64,000 nt of DNA from Certhia americana (lineage: Eukaryota > Chordata > Aves > Passeriformes > Certhiidae). How positions within the stretch are numbered: the stretch's first letter is position 1; each line of letters begins with the position of its first letter. The notes below the pieces were generated by a model. It was not told where the DNA came from. It saw nothing but the letters and a program-made list of their open reading frames with translations, and made no database searches. Of the stretch, positions 25,927 to 39,350 are shown in pieces. The DNA lies in the NCBI GenBank assembly GCA_018697195.1, contig CM031864.1, positions 21,761,943-21,825,942 on the forward strand. The letters are read 5' to 3'. Both the position numbers and the translations under genes were made by a program.

Positions 25927-28900
25927 TTATTGAAGCTGTGAGTAGTTTCTCTCTCCTCGTGCTCTGACCTCCTCATAAATCTGCAGCTATTGCCCTGAGG
26001 GTTGCTCCTGTGTATTAGTTTCCATGCTCCTTGAAGCTGTGTACATTTACTTGTACAGTCACTGTTTCACCAAACCTCAGGCACAGGCAGCACCTTCAGC
26101 AGGGCTCAGCAGTCAGCTTCACCTTCTTCCATTTCAGCAGAACTAAGCCAGCTCTGAAGGTACTTTTGAAAAAAATACTTGTAGTATCATGAAATAAGCA
26201 TTTGGCCTGTTAACATAGGGAAATTATTGGGCTATTTTTAAAAAGAAAGTTTATCACAAACATATGAAGCAACACAGCTTAACACTCAGAATATAAGGGG
26301 TAGATAAGCTTAATTAGCACTGCAGATCAATATTTTCTTTTAATATATTCTACTTGTGTAACAAAATACTTAAACTGGCAAACTGTGATATGCAAGACAT
26401 TGAATTGATATCTATTGTTATAGTTACTAACCAATTTTCTGATACAGCAGGTTTTTATATGGAATAAAGAAATGTCATAATTTGTTGAAACCACATATAG
26501 GAATATATGGGAATGTGTGATAGGCTTAAAGTAACAGAGTCTTGATTGCTGTTCTATCACCGTAGGCCACTTTACAATTTTGTTCTCATGGAACAGATAC
26601 CAGTTTCAGTAAGAATGGAATTTACAGTGAAGTACTGGGCAGTTGAATGCAAGATCTCCTATGCCTGCCCAAGGTATTTACCTTGAGCAAAGAGCTAAAA
26701 CTTAACTCCTTCATGTTGTTTCAAATCAAATGAATGCTTCAGGGAGTCCAGCTGAGTGTCATGACCGCAGGGCAAGCAGCTACACCAAAATGGCTTTCTA
26801 CCATCTCTTCTACAGATTTGTCCCTTTAGAAAAGCAAATGTCAACTAGAAGGGCACTGAGAAGCTTGGCTTCTCAGTCATTGTTGTGACTACTGAAAGGA
26901 AGTATCTACCCAAAAAAAATCTATACATAGAGGGTGTAGAAATGGAACAACTGAGGGGCAAAACATCCAAGTGTAGTCTCAGAAATGGAGATTAAAATCC
27001 CTGGCATGAATCAAGAGAGGGGTCATCAGAGATGCTCTCAGCACAAGTAAGCACAGTAACCATCCTACTACTGAGCTGCCACCTATGTCCTTTTCCCCTC
27101 AGGAAACCATGCAAAGCCCCAAGAATCCTTCTCAGAGCACTAAATAATCTGGACAACTTCTGTGGGGTAGGAGTAAAAGATATTGCCCACTGAGATCTTA
27201 ATGACTTCATCTGCATTCCTGCATGCTGGACACCTCCCTTCCCCAGTGCAAAATCCAGCCCCAGTCCTGCTCTGCACAACCCAGGCAGTGTCTTTCACCC
27301 CTGTACACAAAGGCAGGATCAGTGGAACATGAGCAAATGCTGCATTCTCCACATCAGCAGCTCCTTCCAAGTGCTCCTCAAAGGCATTCACCTTTCTACT
27401 GGCAAAATTCTTCTCAAATTGTCCAGTAGTGCAGTTCACCTCTTTGCAGACCGGATCTTAGAGATCAGAGCAAGTCATACCCATACTGATGCACTGACTG
27501 AGGCTACCAATGGTACCACTTTTAGCATTTTTATGCAGCCTTTTAGTTTGAAATGATTGTATCTATTAAAGCCAGAGATGGTTAAATGGAAATAAAGAAA
27601 ACAATATTTAGAAAACAGATGGGCAAAATTAATTAACAATGTTAATGCAGAATTTAAAGAATGCATTCTCTACGAAAAAAACCTACTGTATTCTAAGATG
27701 CTACTGCAGTATGGGTTGCTGCAGGGATGGGACGAATATATTATTTACCAACAAGCAGTGAGATTTCCATGTTTGTGCATTTGAACAAATACATTAAAAA
27801 TATATAGCTCACAGATGTCAACTGCATAGCAAATTAACAGTCAAGTGGTCACTGATGGAATCTGCTGCAACTATTGAACTTTGCAACACCTATTCAAACT
27901 GCTTATTGCAATAAGCAGCAATAATTCAAAAGTTTAAGAGTTTGATACTTGTTACACTCCAAGAATAACTCAGGTTTTGGAGTCAGAGAAGAGCTGAAGC
28001 ATTAGATTCGTCCCTTCCCTCACTTGCTGCACACAGAAACAACAGAAGCAAATTTAGAAGAAATATAAAAGCAGTAAAGCAGTACCTGACCAGAAAGGAG
28101 TGGAGGAAGGGGGAACAAAGCTGTAGTCTGGAGGAGTTACAAAAGAAAACCCACAGAACAAAGAAGGGGCTTAGAGGAAAAAAAGAGAAAAAGAGAAAAG
28201 CAAAAGAACATTGAAATATCGGCATAAGATTTAAATAATAGTTTTTTAACTATATAATTCATTGATAATAAGGAAACTAAGGTTCCCTACTAAGGATGTC
28301 TGCAAGGAAATTAACTGTAATAACTCGAAAATTTGGATCTATGATTTAATTTTTAACAATTGCATTTTTCAAAGAGTAAAGTAGGAAGAAATCACCCATT
28401 TAGGGTTTCAGAGAAGTAAATTTTAACTGCAGCCTCTTGCAAATATTTTCAGATTTAACAAAAGTTTTGGGTTTTTTTTAATTCTTTGTGTGCCCCACTT
28501 CTTACCATTACAAAAGCAAGAACTCATGCATACATAAATCGTCTTGAGCCCAGCAACACTAGTCACATGCCCTTAATTAGGATATAGTCTAAATTGACCT
28601 GGAGTCAACTCCACATTGTGGCACAGAAAAAAAGTATTCATTCTGCCACATTAATCATTAACATCAACAGGAATTCCACAGCTAAACTACATCCTCTAAA
28701 GCCTAAACAGTACTGCTCATATTTGCAGACTTGCAAAAAACCCCTTGAGCAAAAAAAGCCTAAGCTTGGCCTAGGCAAAAACCAGCACATCACCCTAAGC
28801 CCCTACAGCAGCTTCCCTGGATGAAAGCCACAGGTGCTCTTGCTCTGTTGTCAACAAAACTAGGGGTAATGTACTTTTAAATGCAAAAATTAGATGAAAT

Positions 28901-31900
28901 TAACTAGAATTGCTTCAAGTGAAACTACAGTTTATTGACCTCATATTTTGTCCCTCTTTTGAAGAGGCAATAGAGATATATAGTGTGCATGTCTAATAAA
29001 GTTGGGATTTTTGCTCCCAGCTGTGATTTGGAAAGGTGCATCCATCTCAACTGGATAAATGATAATGCAGCCTCTAAATTACAGCTAATAATATCTGTAA
29101 TTACTGAACAAGAATTTTCCTTCAAAAAGTAGTAGGGTTATATTAATCACTTTACAGCTACTTCTCTGAATTTATTCTTCACATGAAGAACACATGAAAC
29201 ACAATAATTTTGCTTCAAAATGGTACTTGCAGGAATGATGACTAGAATGATTTTATGCAAGAATCAACAGTGGAGGTAATGGTACAGTTTTGTGCATCTT
29301 ACCTGGATGACAATAGATACATTTGTGACAAGCAAACTACAAGCATAAATAAAATAAACAGGACTGATACTGTATTTTAACATTCATAAACCTTGGGTTT
29401 AGAAATTAAAAAAAAATAAGTCCCACAACACAAACCAACAGCATTTTAGGTTAGTGTCTCACAGGACAAGAAGACTCTTCCAGGGCCTCTTACACTCTGG
29501 AAACTCCCTTCTGATCCTTCACAATGATGATGCTTTCTCCACCTCTAACATTGAATGGACTATCTGGGATGCATGAGGGGCTCCTTTGTACTGGAGACAG
29601 TAACCCCAAGTGACAGCTTTGTGGAGAATTCTGCTACACAAACCAAAAGGGCCAGTTGACTCAAAAGCAGAGCCCATTCCTTGAGGCAAATACCTGCCTT
29701 TATTCCTTCAGAAGCACAGTGGCAGAGTGGAACAGCAGGCCTCAGGAACACACCCAGGTTAGGTGCTATATGGGGGGTGGCTGGTCCTTAACCGAACACA
29801 GACTTCATCCAGATTCTTCTCTCTACTATTGCTGGAGGTTTGGTTTCATGTGTTAAATTCTGGATAAGTAAACCTATATGGGCAAGGAAATCCTACTAGA
29901 GTTCTACAGATAACTGATCTGTTTTGATGATAGGGTGTTGGTGTTGGCTTCTAAACAGAAAGGCTGGATTCTTTTGATTCCCTAAGGGTTGGGATATTAC
30001 TTGTTTTGTTTTTTTTTACTAACAGATATCTTTATACAGTTAATGCATTAAGCATTAGCAGGATGTCATAATTAGTTAATATACCTACTTCTAGTTAACT
30101 GAGAAAAAAAAATACCATTCAAGTGCAACTTGGCTTCATGATTTAGGTTGCTTTAAAATCCCAATTTCATAAAGATTTAAATTTCTCAATACAACTGTGC
30201 TCTGCATCAGCAAATCAGAATATAGTGCCATTATTCTACTCCACAGAGTAATGTCCACTTTTCTTCCCTCTTTGCCTTTATTTCATTAACTGATTGATCA
30301 TTCCTGTAATCTAATGTAAGAACTAGTGTTTTAATGTGCAGCAAAACAAAACTTGATCATACTGCGTGTGTCTAGAAAAGCTTACGACTGAAAAATTAAG
30401 AAGAAAGAACATGCCATTTCCCAAAAAAAATCTTCCCAATTAACTTGAATTTCTATATTGACAGAAGTAAATATCTGGCCGCTTTTACAACTACATTAAA
30501 AGTGTACAATGAACATGAGAACAACACAGGTGACTTCTGCAAGACAAGGAGACTGAAAAACAAAGTTCTAACCCAAGTGGAAAGCCAAAAACTGGAAAGG
30601 CAAAATTACTATCCCACTAAAATGGAGATTTTTATTCTAAAAAATTGTTCTAAAAAATCAAGTAGATGCTGAAGCAAGAATCAAATTCCCTGAAAATTTA
30701 AGAAGTTACAGGGTAACATTATGATTCATAGTAGAAATTAAAAGTTAAATGAAATACCAGTTGTTTTTCTTTTCCCACATGGGTAAATGAAAACATAACA
30801 AAAAAAAAACCCAAACATACTTCTTTCTTACTCTTTTCTGGCAAGTAAAGTCAATTCAGTATTGCCATTCAATTTCACAGCATAAAATGATAAAACTCTG
30901 TCAAAGTCTGCAGTGTTTCAAGCAATGTTTTTTAAAAATACTTTTCCCACTTATTCTGTCAGTTATATATCCTAAAGATCAGCTGTTTTGAAAAAAAAAA
31001 GCCAATGTCTTTTCAAAAGATGGCTTCATTAAAAATCCAGCTATGTGAATAGTATAGAGAAAAATACTGTGTTAAATCCAAATCCTTCTTTAAATCAGCT
31101 TCAAACTGTCAAAGCCCATTGCATTCACTAGCTTCAGCCCTGTGCTGAGTAGTTGCAAAATTGAAAAAATACAGGGAAGTGCCCCTCCATCTCTTCAGCT
31201 ACTTTGGCTTCCTTCTAACAATTGTTTTTCTTGTACTTGGATTATGTGGGAAGAGAGCAAAAAAAATCAGCAGAGTGGTGGTCCTCACTGAGGGCTATGA
31301 GTAAACTCCAACTGCTGCCCCACGACTTATTTGCTTCCTCTACTAAACCAAACCGCAGCCTAAAGTTTCCCAAATTCTTTCTAAATTCAGCCCAGCAGGG
31401 TTCACACAGCCTAGATATAAAGCATCAGCATGGTAAAATGAACAAGACAGCCTAAAAACAGACCAGAGTCACCCATAGATGGACTGTTAATCATGGACAT
31501 TTTGGTTAAACAAGAAAAACAAAACAAACAAGGAAAAAACAACAAATAAATCACCACACTCATGGGGACACACTTCACTGTCCAATCTATTAAAAGAAGT
31601 GTCATTCAGAGTCAATCTAGATGAAGCAGTAGAATTATGGAAATCTGTTAGATTTTACATGAGGAGTTTGGGAATTGAAAGGTTTTTCAGGTCAGCTTGG
31701 TCAAGACAAACCCTGCAGTTTCCACCTGCAGAGTTTGTAGCATGGAAGGGCTGATAATTACTGTAGCAGAGATGCACTTCCTCATCCCCTTGACTAAAAT
31801 GAGAGCATCCCTCAGACATTTCTCTTACTCTCCCACATACTGCCTAAAAGATCTTGTAAAAGAAGATGCTTTCTTTTGTATGATGACTGAAGTTAATGAG

Positions 31901-33392
31901 GATGTACCATGAATCTCATATCCTGTAAAGCAGGAAATGATTGAGCTCTTGCAGAGTAAGAAGTTGGTGGACAGTATAGATACATTCTAATTGGCCTAAG
32001 GGGAAAAAAACCAAAACAGAACAATCTGGTTCTGCTCACAGTTAATAATAACTCAAAAAATACAAAGTAAATCAAGCAGGACATGTCCTCTCAACAATTA
32101 AAGCCTCAGTGCTGTGCAGAGGCAAGGGATGAGGAAAGCACAAGAGATAGCAAGTGGAAGAGAGAAGCACAGGGAGACCAAGAGCAAAAAGGAGAGGAAA
32201 GCACAGGGCAGAGAAATTCACCAGGAATGGACATGAATGAACACCACAGAGAGGAGACTACTACAACTAACAGAAGTCCTGGGAAGCAGTGACAGAGAAC
32301 AGAAATGGAAAGAAGATGATTTGGGAGGTAGAGACAGTAAATGAAATGCCCAGAAACACACTGGTTTCTTACAATCATTTGTCCTAAATTATCTTCACTT
32401 TAATTAGGAGAGGAAGAAAACCCCCAAAGTTACAGAAATGCTATGGAACAGAAGCAAGCAAGTAAACAAAAGCTCACAAACACAGCAAATGAAAGTAACA
32501 AAGCCAACACCTTCATCACAAAGAGTAGACTGGACTCTTTGGGCTTTTACAGCAGTCTTCATATTATTAAAATCCCCAGTAATTTTTATTTTCCTCTTAT
32601 TATCTGTTACAGTACAAAGACTGCAGAACAGCAAATCTAGTCTTTGCTCTTTGACAGAAACATTATATATTTTCCAGGGGCCTGCCATGTGGTAGGTTTT
32701 ATCATTAACACTGAACCTGTCCATGTCCTAAAAACAACACTAACTTCCACTTAAATTGTAATTGCTTAAATAAAGGACAGATATGCATTGCAAGCCTTCT
32801 TAGTTTATTTCTAAACTTCACAACTTTTTAATTGCTATTTACATTGCACAGTTGTTCATTAACTTTCAGAAACTTAGTAAGGGAACTCTAATAAACATTT
32901 AATGTTAAAAAACATGCAAAAAATTATTATGATATAGTAAATCTAATTTTTTTTACACAATTATTTGGTATTACTGAGCTGCTCCTTCATAGAGCTATGC
33001 TACAAGACTTATTTATTTAAATCCCCTTTTAAGGATTAGAAATTGTCACAGATATTAACACTTGTAGCTGCATGTATGCAAATTTCTTAAGAAACTAGGC
33101 AAGATGCAGTTTAATCTCTCACCAGCATGTCTAATAGACTTTTTGAATATTGGGGAGATTTTAAGTTTGGCAGCAAGGCAGGCTTGCTAGACATGTTTAT
33201 AAATCTCCTGGCAGATCTGAATCTGCTTAGCTTCAAAAAATCCTAGCTAAAAGCATTGCCATAGTAATTGCTTATATGTCAAAAATGGAAGCTGAAGATG
33301 CTCCAAGTACCTTGTCCTTTAAATATATATATATACACACACACACGTATAAAAATGACAGAAAGTAATATACAAAAATTTATAGTTCTCAC

Positions 33393-33522
33393 CATTGCCA
33401 CCTGTTCTGTTACTCCTCTGTCCCACTGAGTTTTCAGACTCTTTGTATGGAAATTGAAGTGTAGTATCCAAACTTCGAAAACCTTCTTTGAGAGAATGGT
33501 GCTTGTAGTATTCCACGAGTTC
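33393..33522 (-). CDS. VAV3: VAV3 exon encoding SH2 C-terminus and inter-domain linker
   Basis: The exon starts ELVEYYKHHSLKEGF, continues RSLDTTLQFPYKESE, and ends with the linker NSVGQRSNRTGGN plus one base. The first part is helix B and the closing strand of the SH2 domain. The second is the flexible linker to the C-terminal SH3 domain, where changes are expected between species. The acceptor GAAAG is at 33523 upward and the donor GTGAGA at 33392 downward. The exit phase is 1, matching the two-base start of the next exon and giving a valine at the junction. The following intron is 10.6 kb. Confidence 0.96.
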
Positions 33523-34165
33523 CTTTCAGAAAGGAAAAACATTTTCATTGGAAATTGAAATCACATACTGTTCAGCATTCTGGTGTACAGCTATTTACAG
33601 TTTTATTATACAACTAAGCTTATTTTATAATACACCCCATAGAACATGCTTATTTTTTAAAATGTAAAGTACCCTAAAAATTGGCAGCTTTCATATTGCC
33701 ACTTAAAAAAATTTAAACAAAATAAAAAAACAAAAAAAGACACCCCAAAAATCAGCTAAGTAAAATCTTTTTGCCATAGTCAACATTTGCTGCTCCTTTA
33801 AGTCAGGCTGAGGATATCTTTGCTTTTCTGGTGGCAGGCAGAAGGCAAGGTCAGCTGCTTGCTAAGGATGGAGTGGTAAGAATCTCTGTTTTCTCAAATA
33901 TCTTTTACAGTAATAAGTAATGTTTATCTACAAATGTATTTGTAAGTACACAGATTTGAAATTAAGCACATGGCTTGTAAGCTAGCAGCAAATTAATATG
34001 CAGATCCTCAATGTAAAACTTCCAAGGCAGGGCAGGCTTGGTGGGTGTCAGACAGTGGACACTGAAAAATCCAGCATTTCACATTTTCCTTGTACCCAAA
34101 CCAAAAACTTCATCATCTCTCTGTGTGTGCAACTACAAATCTGTGTTTATAGCTACGCCCAGGAA

Positions 34166-34203
<38 letters not shown>
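34166..34203. repeat. Perfect 38-bp palindrome of TG, TA and CA repeats
   Basis: A GT run, a TA run (34173-34196) and a CA run are arranged so that positions 34166 and 34203 inward pair without mismatch. It is a microsatellite with hairpin or cruciform potential. Confidence 0.95.
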
Positions 34204-34206
<3 letters not shown>

Positions 34207-34663
34207 TATATGCAAAAATTCATAAAGGTTAATATAAAAGAATAGTTGAAATAGTTTATGTAACCAAAAAGACAAGTTACTTGAATTCCTAGCCTAAAGA
34301 AGGCAACACCCATCAAAATTCTGACAGCATATGCTACTCCTTTGCAATCTTCAACCCCTGCCATTGTCTGTTACATTTGAATTAGCCCTAGAAATGCCAA
34401 TCTCACACAGTTTGTACCCAGAGCTAGAATAAGATTAAAAGTGACCAGACAATCCAAAGCAAATGTACTTCAATTGATCCATTCAAATGTGGGATTTCAC
34501 ACTTCAGAAATGCAAGCACAAAGCAATGTATTTACTGCAAACCCTTCATTCCATTCCACTTACTTATATTTAGATTTCCAAAATCAGAGCTGATCAAGGC
34601 AAGCTTAGGTCAAAATTAGGACATCATACTGTGTTTAATCATTTCCTTCTAGGAAAAAAATTC

Positions 34664-34746
34664 CCAACAAAAAGAAAACAAGCAAACAAACAAACAAAAA
34701 ATCCAAAAACAAAACAAAACAAAAACACAAACAAACAAACAAAAAA
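34664..34746. repeat. A-rich CAAA simple repeat
   Basis: Repeated CAAA and CAAAA units with interruptions, ending in AAAAAAACCC. Confidence 0.85.
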
Positions 34747-36716
34747 ACCCAGCACGACAAAAAGCTACCAAAATATTTAGCCTATAATAGCCTACATCAG
34801 TGATACTAAGAACTCTCTGGGCTTTGCTGTTTGATATCAGCACATCAGAACGTCAGCAACAAAATTTACTCTCATATCATCACTGAATATCCAGACATTC
34901 AAATTAACAAGGCAATACTGCACGTGATTTGTAAGTAAGTAGCATTCCAAGTAGGTTATCTGGATAAATGGCAAATAATTCATATGAAACTTTTGTTATC
35001 TTTTTGCACAGTGTAAGTCTGTAAGAACTGTGTTGTTTGGTAAAAGTAATTAGAATTCCAAATGGACAGATATTGTTTGTTGGCAAAATAAGTAAAATGG
35101 TTTTAAACAGAGGAAAAAGAAAAAAATCACTTCATGTCACAGATTCAGTTACTTTTAAAGCTTAGGCTTTAATTCCATTCTTCCATGAAATCAGTTGACT
35201 GACAGCTGGCCTCTACAATATGAATTGCACAAATGACAGTAGCAAGCTTACAAAGAGATGAGTAAGGTAAGCAGTCCATGCCAGCATGGATGGGGCTCTT
35301 CAGGAGCCTACCACATTACCCTGATTCACAGCAGCAGCTGAACTGACCTTTCACTGCACCCTGCTTTACACACTCAGCACACTTTAATTACTCTGGTGAA
35401 AGTTTTTCAAATGTACTGTGGAAAGGAGACACAAGAGCTCTTCTACTTTTATTCCCTCCAAAGCAGTACAGAACGCTGTGTCACTGCAGATCACTACTTA
35501 ACGTTTCCATGGATGCTGCCTTTGTCTCTCTTCTGCTCCCACTTCTACTCAGACTACTTTTGTTCCTCTTCTTGTTCAGACCTGTTACTTTTTCTCTTGC
35601 ATCTACCCAGAACAAAGCAGTTGTTCCACAGCATGTACAAACACCACACTACCACTTGTGTATTTAACTCTCAAGGGCAGAAATCATAATACCCTAATTC
35701 TGTATTATAAAATAATTCTTTACTGCTTGAATGTTAGCAAGGCTAGGTTCGTAGCAGTGAGGTCTTCCACTAGAAATTTCTTCCATCCTCTCAATTCTGT
35801 GATGCAATGCATATTCTTTTTGCTCATTTTTCATCCAACTTTGTCCTTTATTTATGTTTCTGCTCTACTTTGAAACATGCACCAGTGCATTAAGCTGCAT
35901 TGCTGCCATAGGCAGACACCTGGCAGCACGGGACTCCAGCTGCCATGTTTTGCCAAGATCATTTTCCAACAAATCATTTGCAGTGTTCACAGACCAAGCA
36001 GCTGCCTCCTCGTGTATGTGAGCAACACCATGATTTCTGCTGCTACACAAAGAAAAGATCTCAGGGTCCCCAGCCCTGAAACTAAACAATTCACTGGCTT
36101 GTAAATGTGAAATGAAGATAAGAGCTCAAAAAACAACTTGGTGCATTCTTCATCAACAAATTTGTTTTTCCTGTTCTAATGAGCACTTACAGAATATCAT
36201 TGAATCTAGGATGCTCTTGTTTTACAGAGTATCAGTGATTAAACTAAAATAATTTCTAAGGCTTCCTGGTTTTAAAGCTTCTCACTGCTCTTGTTTAGTA
36301 TTTTCCTTCATTTTTATTTAGCATTTTCACATACTTGAGTATGCATGCAGGAATGATGCTGCATAAATTTTAATCCAATTGATTCCTAAAACTCAAGATT
36401 TCCAAAGATGTCAAGTTCTCCCTTCCAGATTCAGGCTAACTCCACAGTGGGATGATACACGCGATTCAAACTTCTCTCTTCCACTTCACTACAAGGGACA
36501 CAGTCTAGTCCTGATACTAAATACGTAGTTTGAAGCACATAAAATTATCACTTAGAGCTAGAACCATAAATATAAAAAATTATCCTGTTAGCAGGAGTGG
36601 ACACAATTCAAGTCTTTCACTCACAGCTTTCTGGAATTTCACAAACCAGTAGCTCTATCTAACAGAAACAGCTACAAAGAAAATCTCACCCTGTTAAAAA
36701 ACTAATCAATGCTTAC

Positions 36717-36804
36717 CATTAAATTTTTAAATTTTCTATTTTCTGCAATGTGGAAAAAGCCATCTCTTGTTAAAATCTTGATGTGTTTCACTTCGTTATT
36801 GTAC
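36717..36804 (-). CDS. VAV3: VAV3 exon encoding SH2 domain, central strands
   Basis: After one base completing a lysine, the exon encodes 29 codons: YNNEVKHIKILTRDGFFHIA and then ENRKFKNLM. VKHIKI is the central beta-D strand of the SH2 domain, with the conserved histidine. The GFFHI segment follows. The acceptor CCCACAG is at 36805 upward and the donor GTAAGC at 36716 downward. It enters in phase 2 and exits in phase 0. It lies only 670 bases from the upstream exon, the shortest intron in this part of the gene. Confidence 0.96.
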
Positions 36805-37474
36805 CTGTGGGCAATGAATAACGTATGAATATAAATGTGTTTTTAATCAGACACAATCAATAATTACCTGAGGGCATGCCCCTAGTACACCACACACATA
36901 AATTCCTCAGACAAAATATATATCTGTGCCAAAACAAAGTTGACATCTAATCAACCAAACATATTTATTAAAGTAGAGCTCAAGAAGTAATCTGTAATAA
37001 GAAAAAAAAGTCACAGCTAACTGCTTATTCTAATTGGGAATTCCCATGTACTTCCTGCATTTATATTCATATTGGTAAACAATGAAAGCAAATAATAACT
37101 TGCACCCACAACATGTATTAACCCACACTTTACTGAATAGTCTGAGATGCAAAGGGCTTTGAGTTCTCACCAAAGTCAATGAAATAGATCACACTGTACT
37201 GCAAACAATGCTTACTCTTCTCCAACATACTCGACCATTATTTTTGTAGTCCAAATTTGCTACATCAGCATTATAAAACTATTGCTTCTTTCCTTCTAGC
37301 AATCCTGGGTAGTTTTTGATGGCAACTTCAGTTTTCCTATATTGACTCTCTTAAAGGCTGCATATAATTACACAATGGAAAGAGCGGTTTATTTTCCATA
37401 TTTATTTCAAATATCTAGACAAAAATGAGGTCAGGAAAACTTTCTTGAGGAGTTTTTATTCCACTTCCACTTAC
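36805..37474 (-). other. VAV3 intron, 670 bp
   Basis: The shortest intron, between two SH2 exons. Apart from a palindrome matching the NF-kappaB consensus at 37035-37046, I see nothing in it. Confidence 0.92.
37035..37046. promoter_or_regulatory. Palindromic kappaB-type site
   Basis: TGGGAATTCCCA is a 12-bp perfect palindrome containing GGGAATTCCC, which fits the kappaB consensus. Motif evidence only. Confidence 0.3.
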
Positions 37475-37591
37475 TTAATACTAATTGCATATTCTCCTGA
37501 TTCTTTGGTCCTGTGCCGCACCAGGTAAGTGCTATTTACTCTGTTGATTAGTTCACTTTCTGCTTGCAATCGTTCCATTGCTCCTGCAAAC
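37475..37591 (-). CDS. VAV3: VAV3 exon encoding SH2 domain, phosphotyrosine pocket
   Basis: The exon reads FAGAMERLQAESELINRV, then NSTYLVRHRTKESGEYAISI, preceded by the base completing tryptophan and followed by two bases of a lysine. It forms the start of the SH2 domain: the WFAG opening, helix A, and the STYLVR strand, whose arginine is the invariant residue that binds phosphotyrosine. The pocket is therefore intact. The acceptor TTACAG follows at 37592 upward, and the donor GTAAGT sits at 37474 downward. The SH2 domain directs Vav proteins to activated receptors and adaptors such as SLP-76 or BLNK (family knowledge). Confidence 0.96.
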
Positions 37592-39350
37592 CTGTAACAG
37601 GGAAAATAAAAATTGCCTATGAATTTTTTTCAAAGCTCCAAAGGTCTATTAAATATGCAATAGAGAGTGAAAATATTCTACATATCATACACCAAAAATA
37701 CATCTGTTGCAACTGAATACCACTTCCATATTTCTGAATGAAGAATAAAACATGAAAAAATTCCATGGTTGGGGGTTGTGGAATTCTTAACTAGAAAAGT
37801 ACTTGTATGCATGTGGAATACAATATCTACTAAGGAAAGTGCTTGAGCCCAAACACTAGCTGAATGACTACTGGCTTGAAAAGTTCATAAAACCAACTGG
37901 TTTATCTGAATCATTTGCTGCAAGTGAAACAATACAACAGTGGTCCAGAACCTTTGAACCTCCCTAAGTTCTGGGGAGATTTATCATAACAGAATGGAGA
38001 AACAGCCACCAGAGGTAGATCAGGTCAACAAAAGACCTATATGAAAATCTGGTACTTCCACAAGACAGTATTTTATTTGGTTTCATAATTATGCATAACC
38101 TCTAAAAGCTGAAGTGCAATGGGTGTACCCAACATCCAGAGGGAAAAAAAAAAAATCAGCCAAAAACATCCAAATTTGAAAAAGCTGATGGTAGGTGTTG
38201 AAAGCTAAAACAAATAAATCACTGATTCTGCAGTCTGGCTGCATAAGCAGATTTGTGCCCTTGCTCTGCCTTGTGGTTGCTGTAGGCTGTCAGCAGACAC
38301 TCATGTACAAAACCAGAGGTTAAACTGTTCATTGGGGAAAGCGACCTAGCTTCCAGGGAAATTATGCTTATCTTTCCATTTTACAAATGCTGTCACCACC
38401 ACAGACCACCACTATGTAAAATTTCACACCAATATATCATGACCAATTAGAAAAGAGCATTAAGTAAAAATACAGTTCTTTATTAAAAATCCATAGAAGA
38501 TAAAGACTAATGCCAGTAATATGCTTTCTTCTTATAAACAAAATTATAAATAGACCAAATGTTAGAAATTAATTGAAAAGACCAATATTAAATAATAATA
38601 GTAAATTAACTTGGCTTGTTATGAAAAATCAGTATTTGTTTACACGTGATCATAATTTCACTTTTGGCAAGTTAAGAGGAAGTCAGAACTCATGTCTAAA
38701 TGACAAAGTATAAAACCAGTGAAAGAACACAAGTGATGCTTACTCTGCTCTCTCAGAATCACCATGTCTTTTCTGAGTTGTGGGATAGAGTTCACACACT
38801 TCATAAACCCCAGAGCAGCAGCGGTAGCAGTTTTAATACACCATCTCTTTCACAGAGTCATCAAGGTTGGAAGACACCTTCAAGATTCATCTAGTCCAAC
38901 CATCAACCTTGCACCACCACAGACACCCCCAAACCATATCCCCAGGTGCCACTTGTATCTCTGCAGTTTCAGTGTGGGTGGGGCTTTGTAAGGAAAGGCA
39001 GATTATTCATGATACAAGATGTATTTAACATTACTCCTTTCTTTATTCACTCAACATGAAAGATATTCTTCTATGCTTCATATTGTAATCATCTCTCATT
39101 GTTCTATTTCAGGTCTTTGGGACTAAGGCTGTACAGCCACAGACTTGTAAACAAAACATCAAAATCATGAAGCACTTTATATCAGAAATGCTTTTAGGCA
39201 ACACATGGTATTGCTTTCCTAAACCATTACACAACGTTCTCTTGTGAAGCCTAGAAAGGTTAAACCAATATAATTTAAATTGTAGCAAACACAGTTGCTT
39301 TCTGTGACTGTTTCTTCCAGAAATTCTTGTAAGAAACGACAGAGACTTAC
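37592..39350 (-). other. VAV3 intron, 1.8 kb
   Basis: Lies between the linker microexon and the first SH2 exon. It contains a CR1 fragment at 38851-38966; otherwise nothing was recognised. Confidence 0.9.
38851..38966 (-). mobile_element. CR1 LINE 3' fragment
   Basis: The plus strand reads AGTCATCAAGGTTGGAAGAC, then CATCTAGTCCAACCATCAAC and AAACCATATCCCCAGGTGCC. These are characteristic of the antisense 3' end of CR1 in birds. The copy is about 115 bp, 5'-truncated, and in the same sense as VAV3. Confidence 0.85.

Larger units (their letters stand above)
22800..33392 (-). other. VAV3 intron, 10.6 kb
   Basis: Separates the SH2 end exon from the C-terminal SH3 exon. It holds A18 at 24692-24709, a purine-rich stretch at 24840-25660, a 16-bp tandem duplication at 25895-25926, and a moderately GC-richer block at 27000-27480. 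A short TA/CA microsatellite is at 33321-33346. I recognise no gene. Open frames up to 99 codons near 27140-27439 have no family resemblance. Confidence 0.85.
33523..36716 (-). other. VAV3 intron, 3.2 kb
   Basis: Lies between two SH2 exons. It contains a TG/TA/CA palindrome at 34166-34203 and an A-rich (CAAA)n-like stretch at 34664-34746. No gene is recognised; the open frame at 35396-35689 (97 codons) is cysteine- and serine-rich without known motifs. Confidence 0.85.

Noticed and set aside
32106..32378. 90-codon minus-strand open frame rich in Ser, Leu and Cys
   Set aside because: It is the complement of a purine-rich low-complexity stretch, which suppresses stops on that strand.
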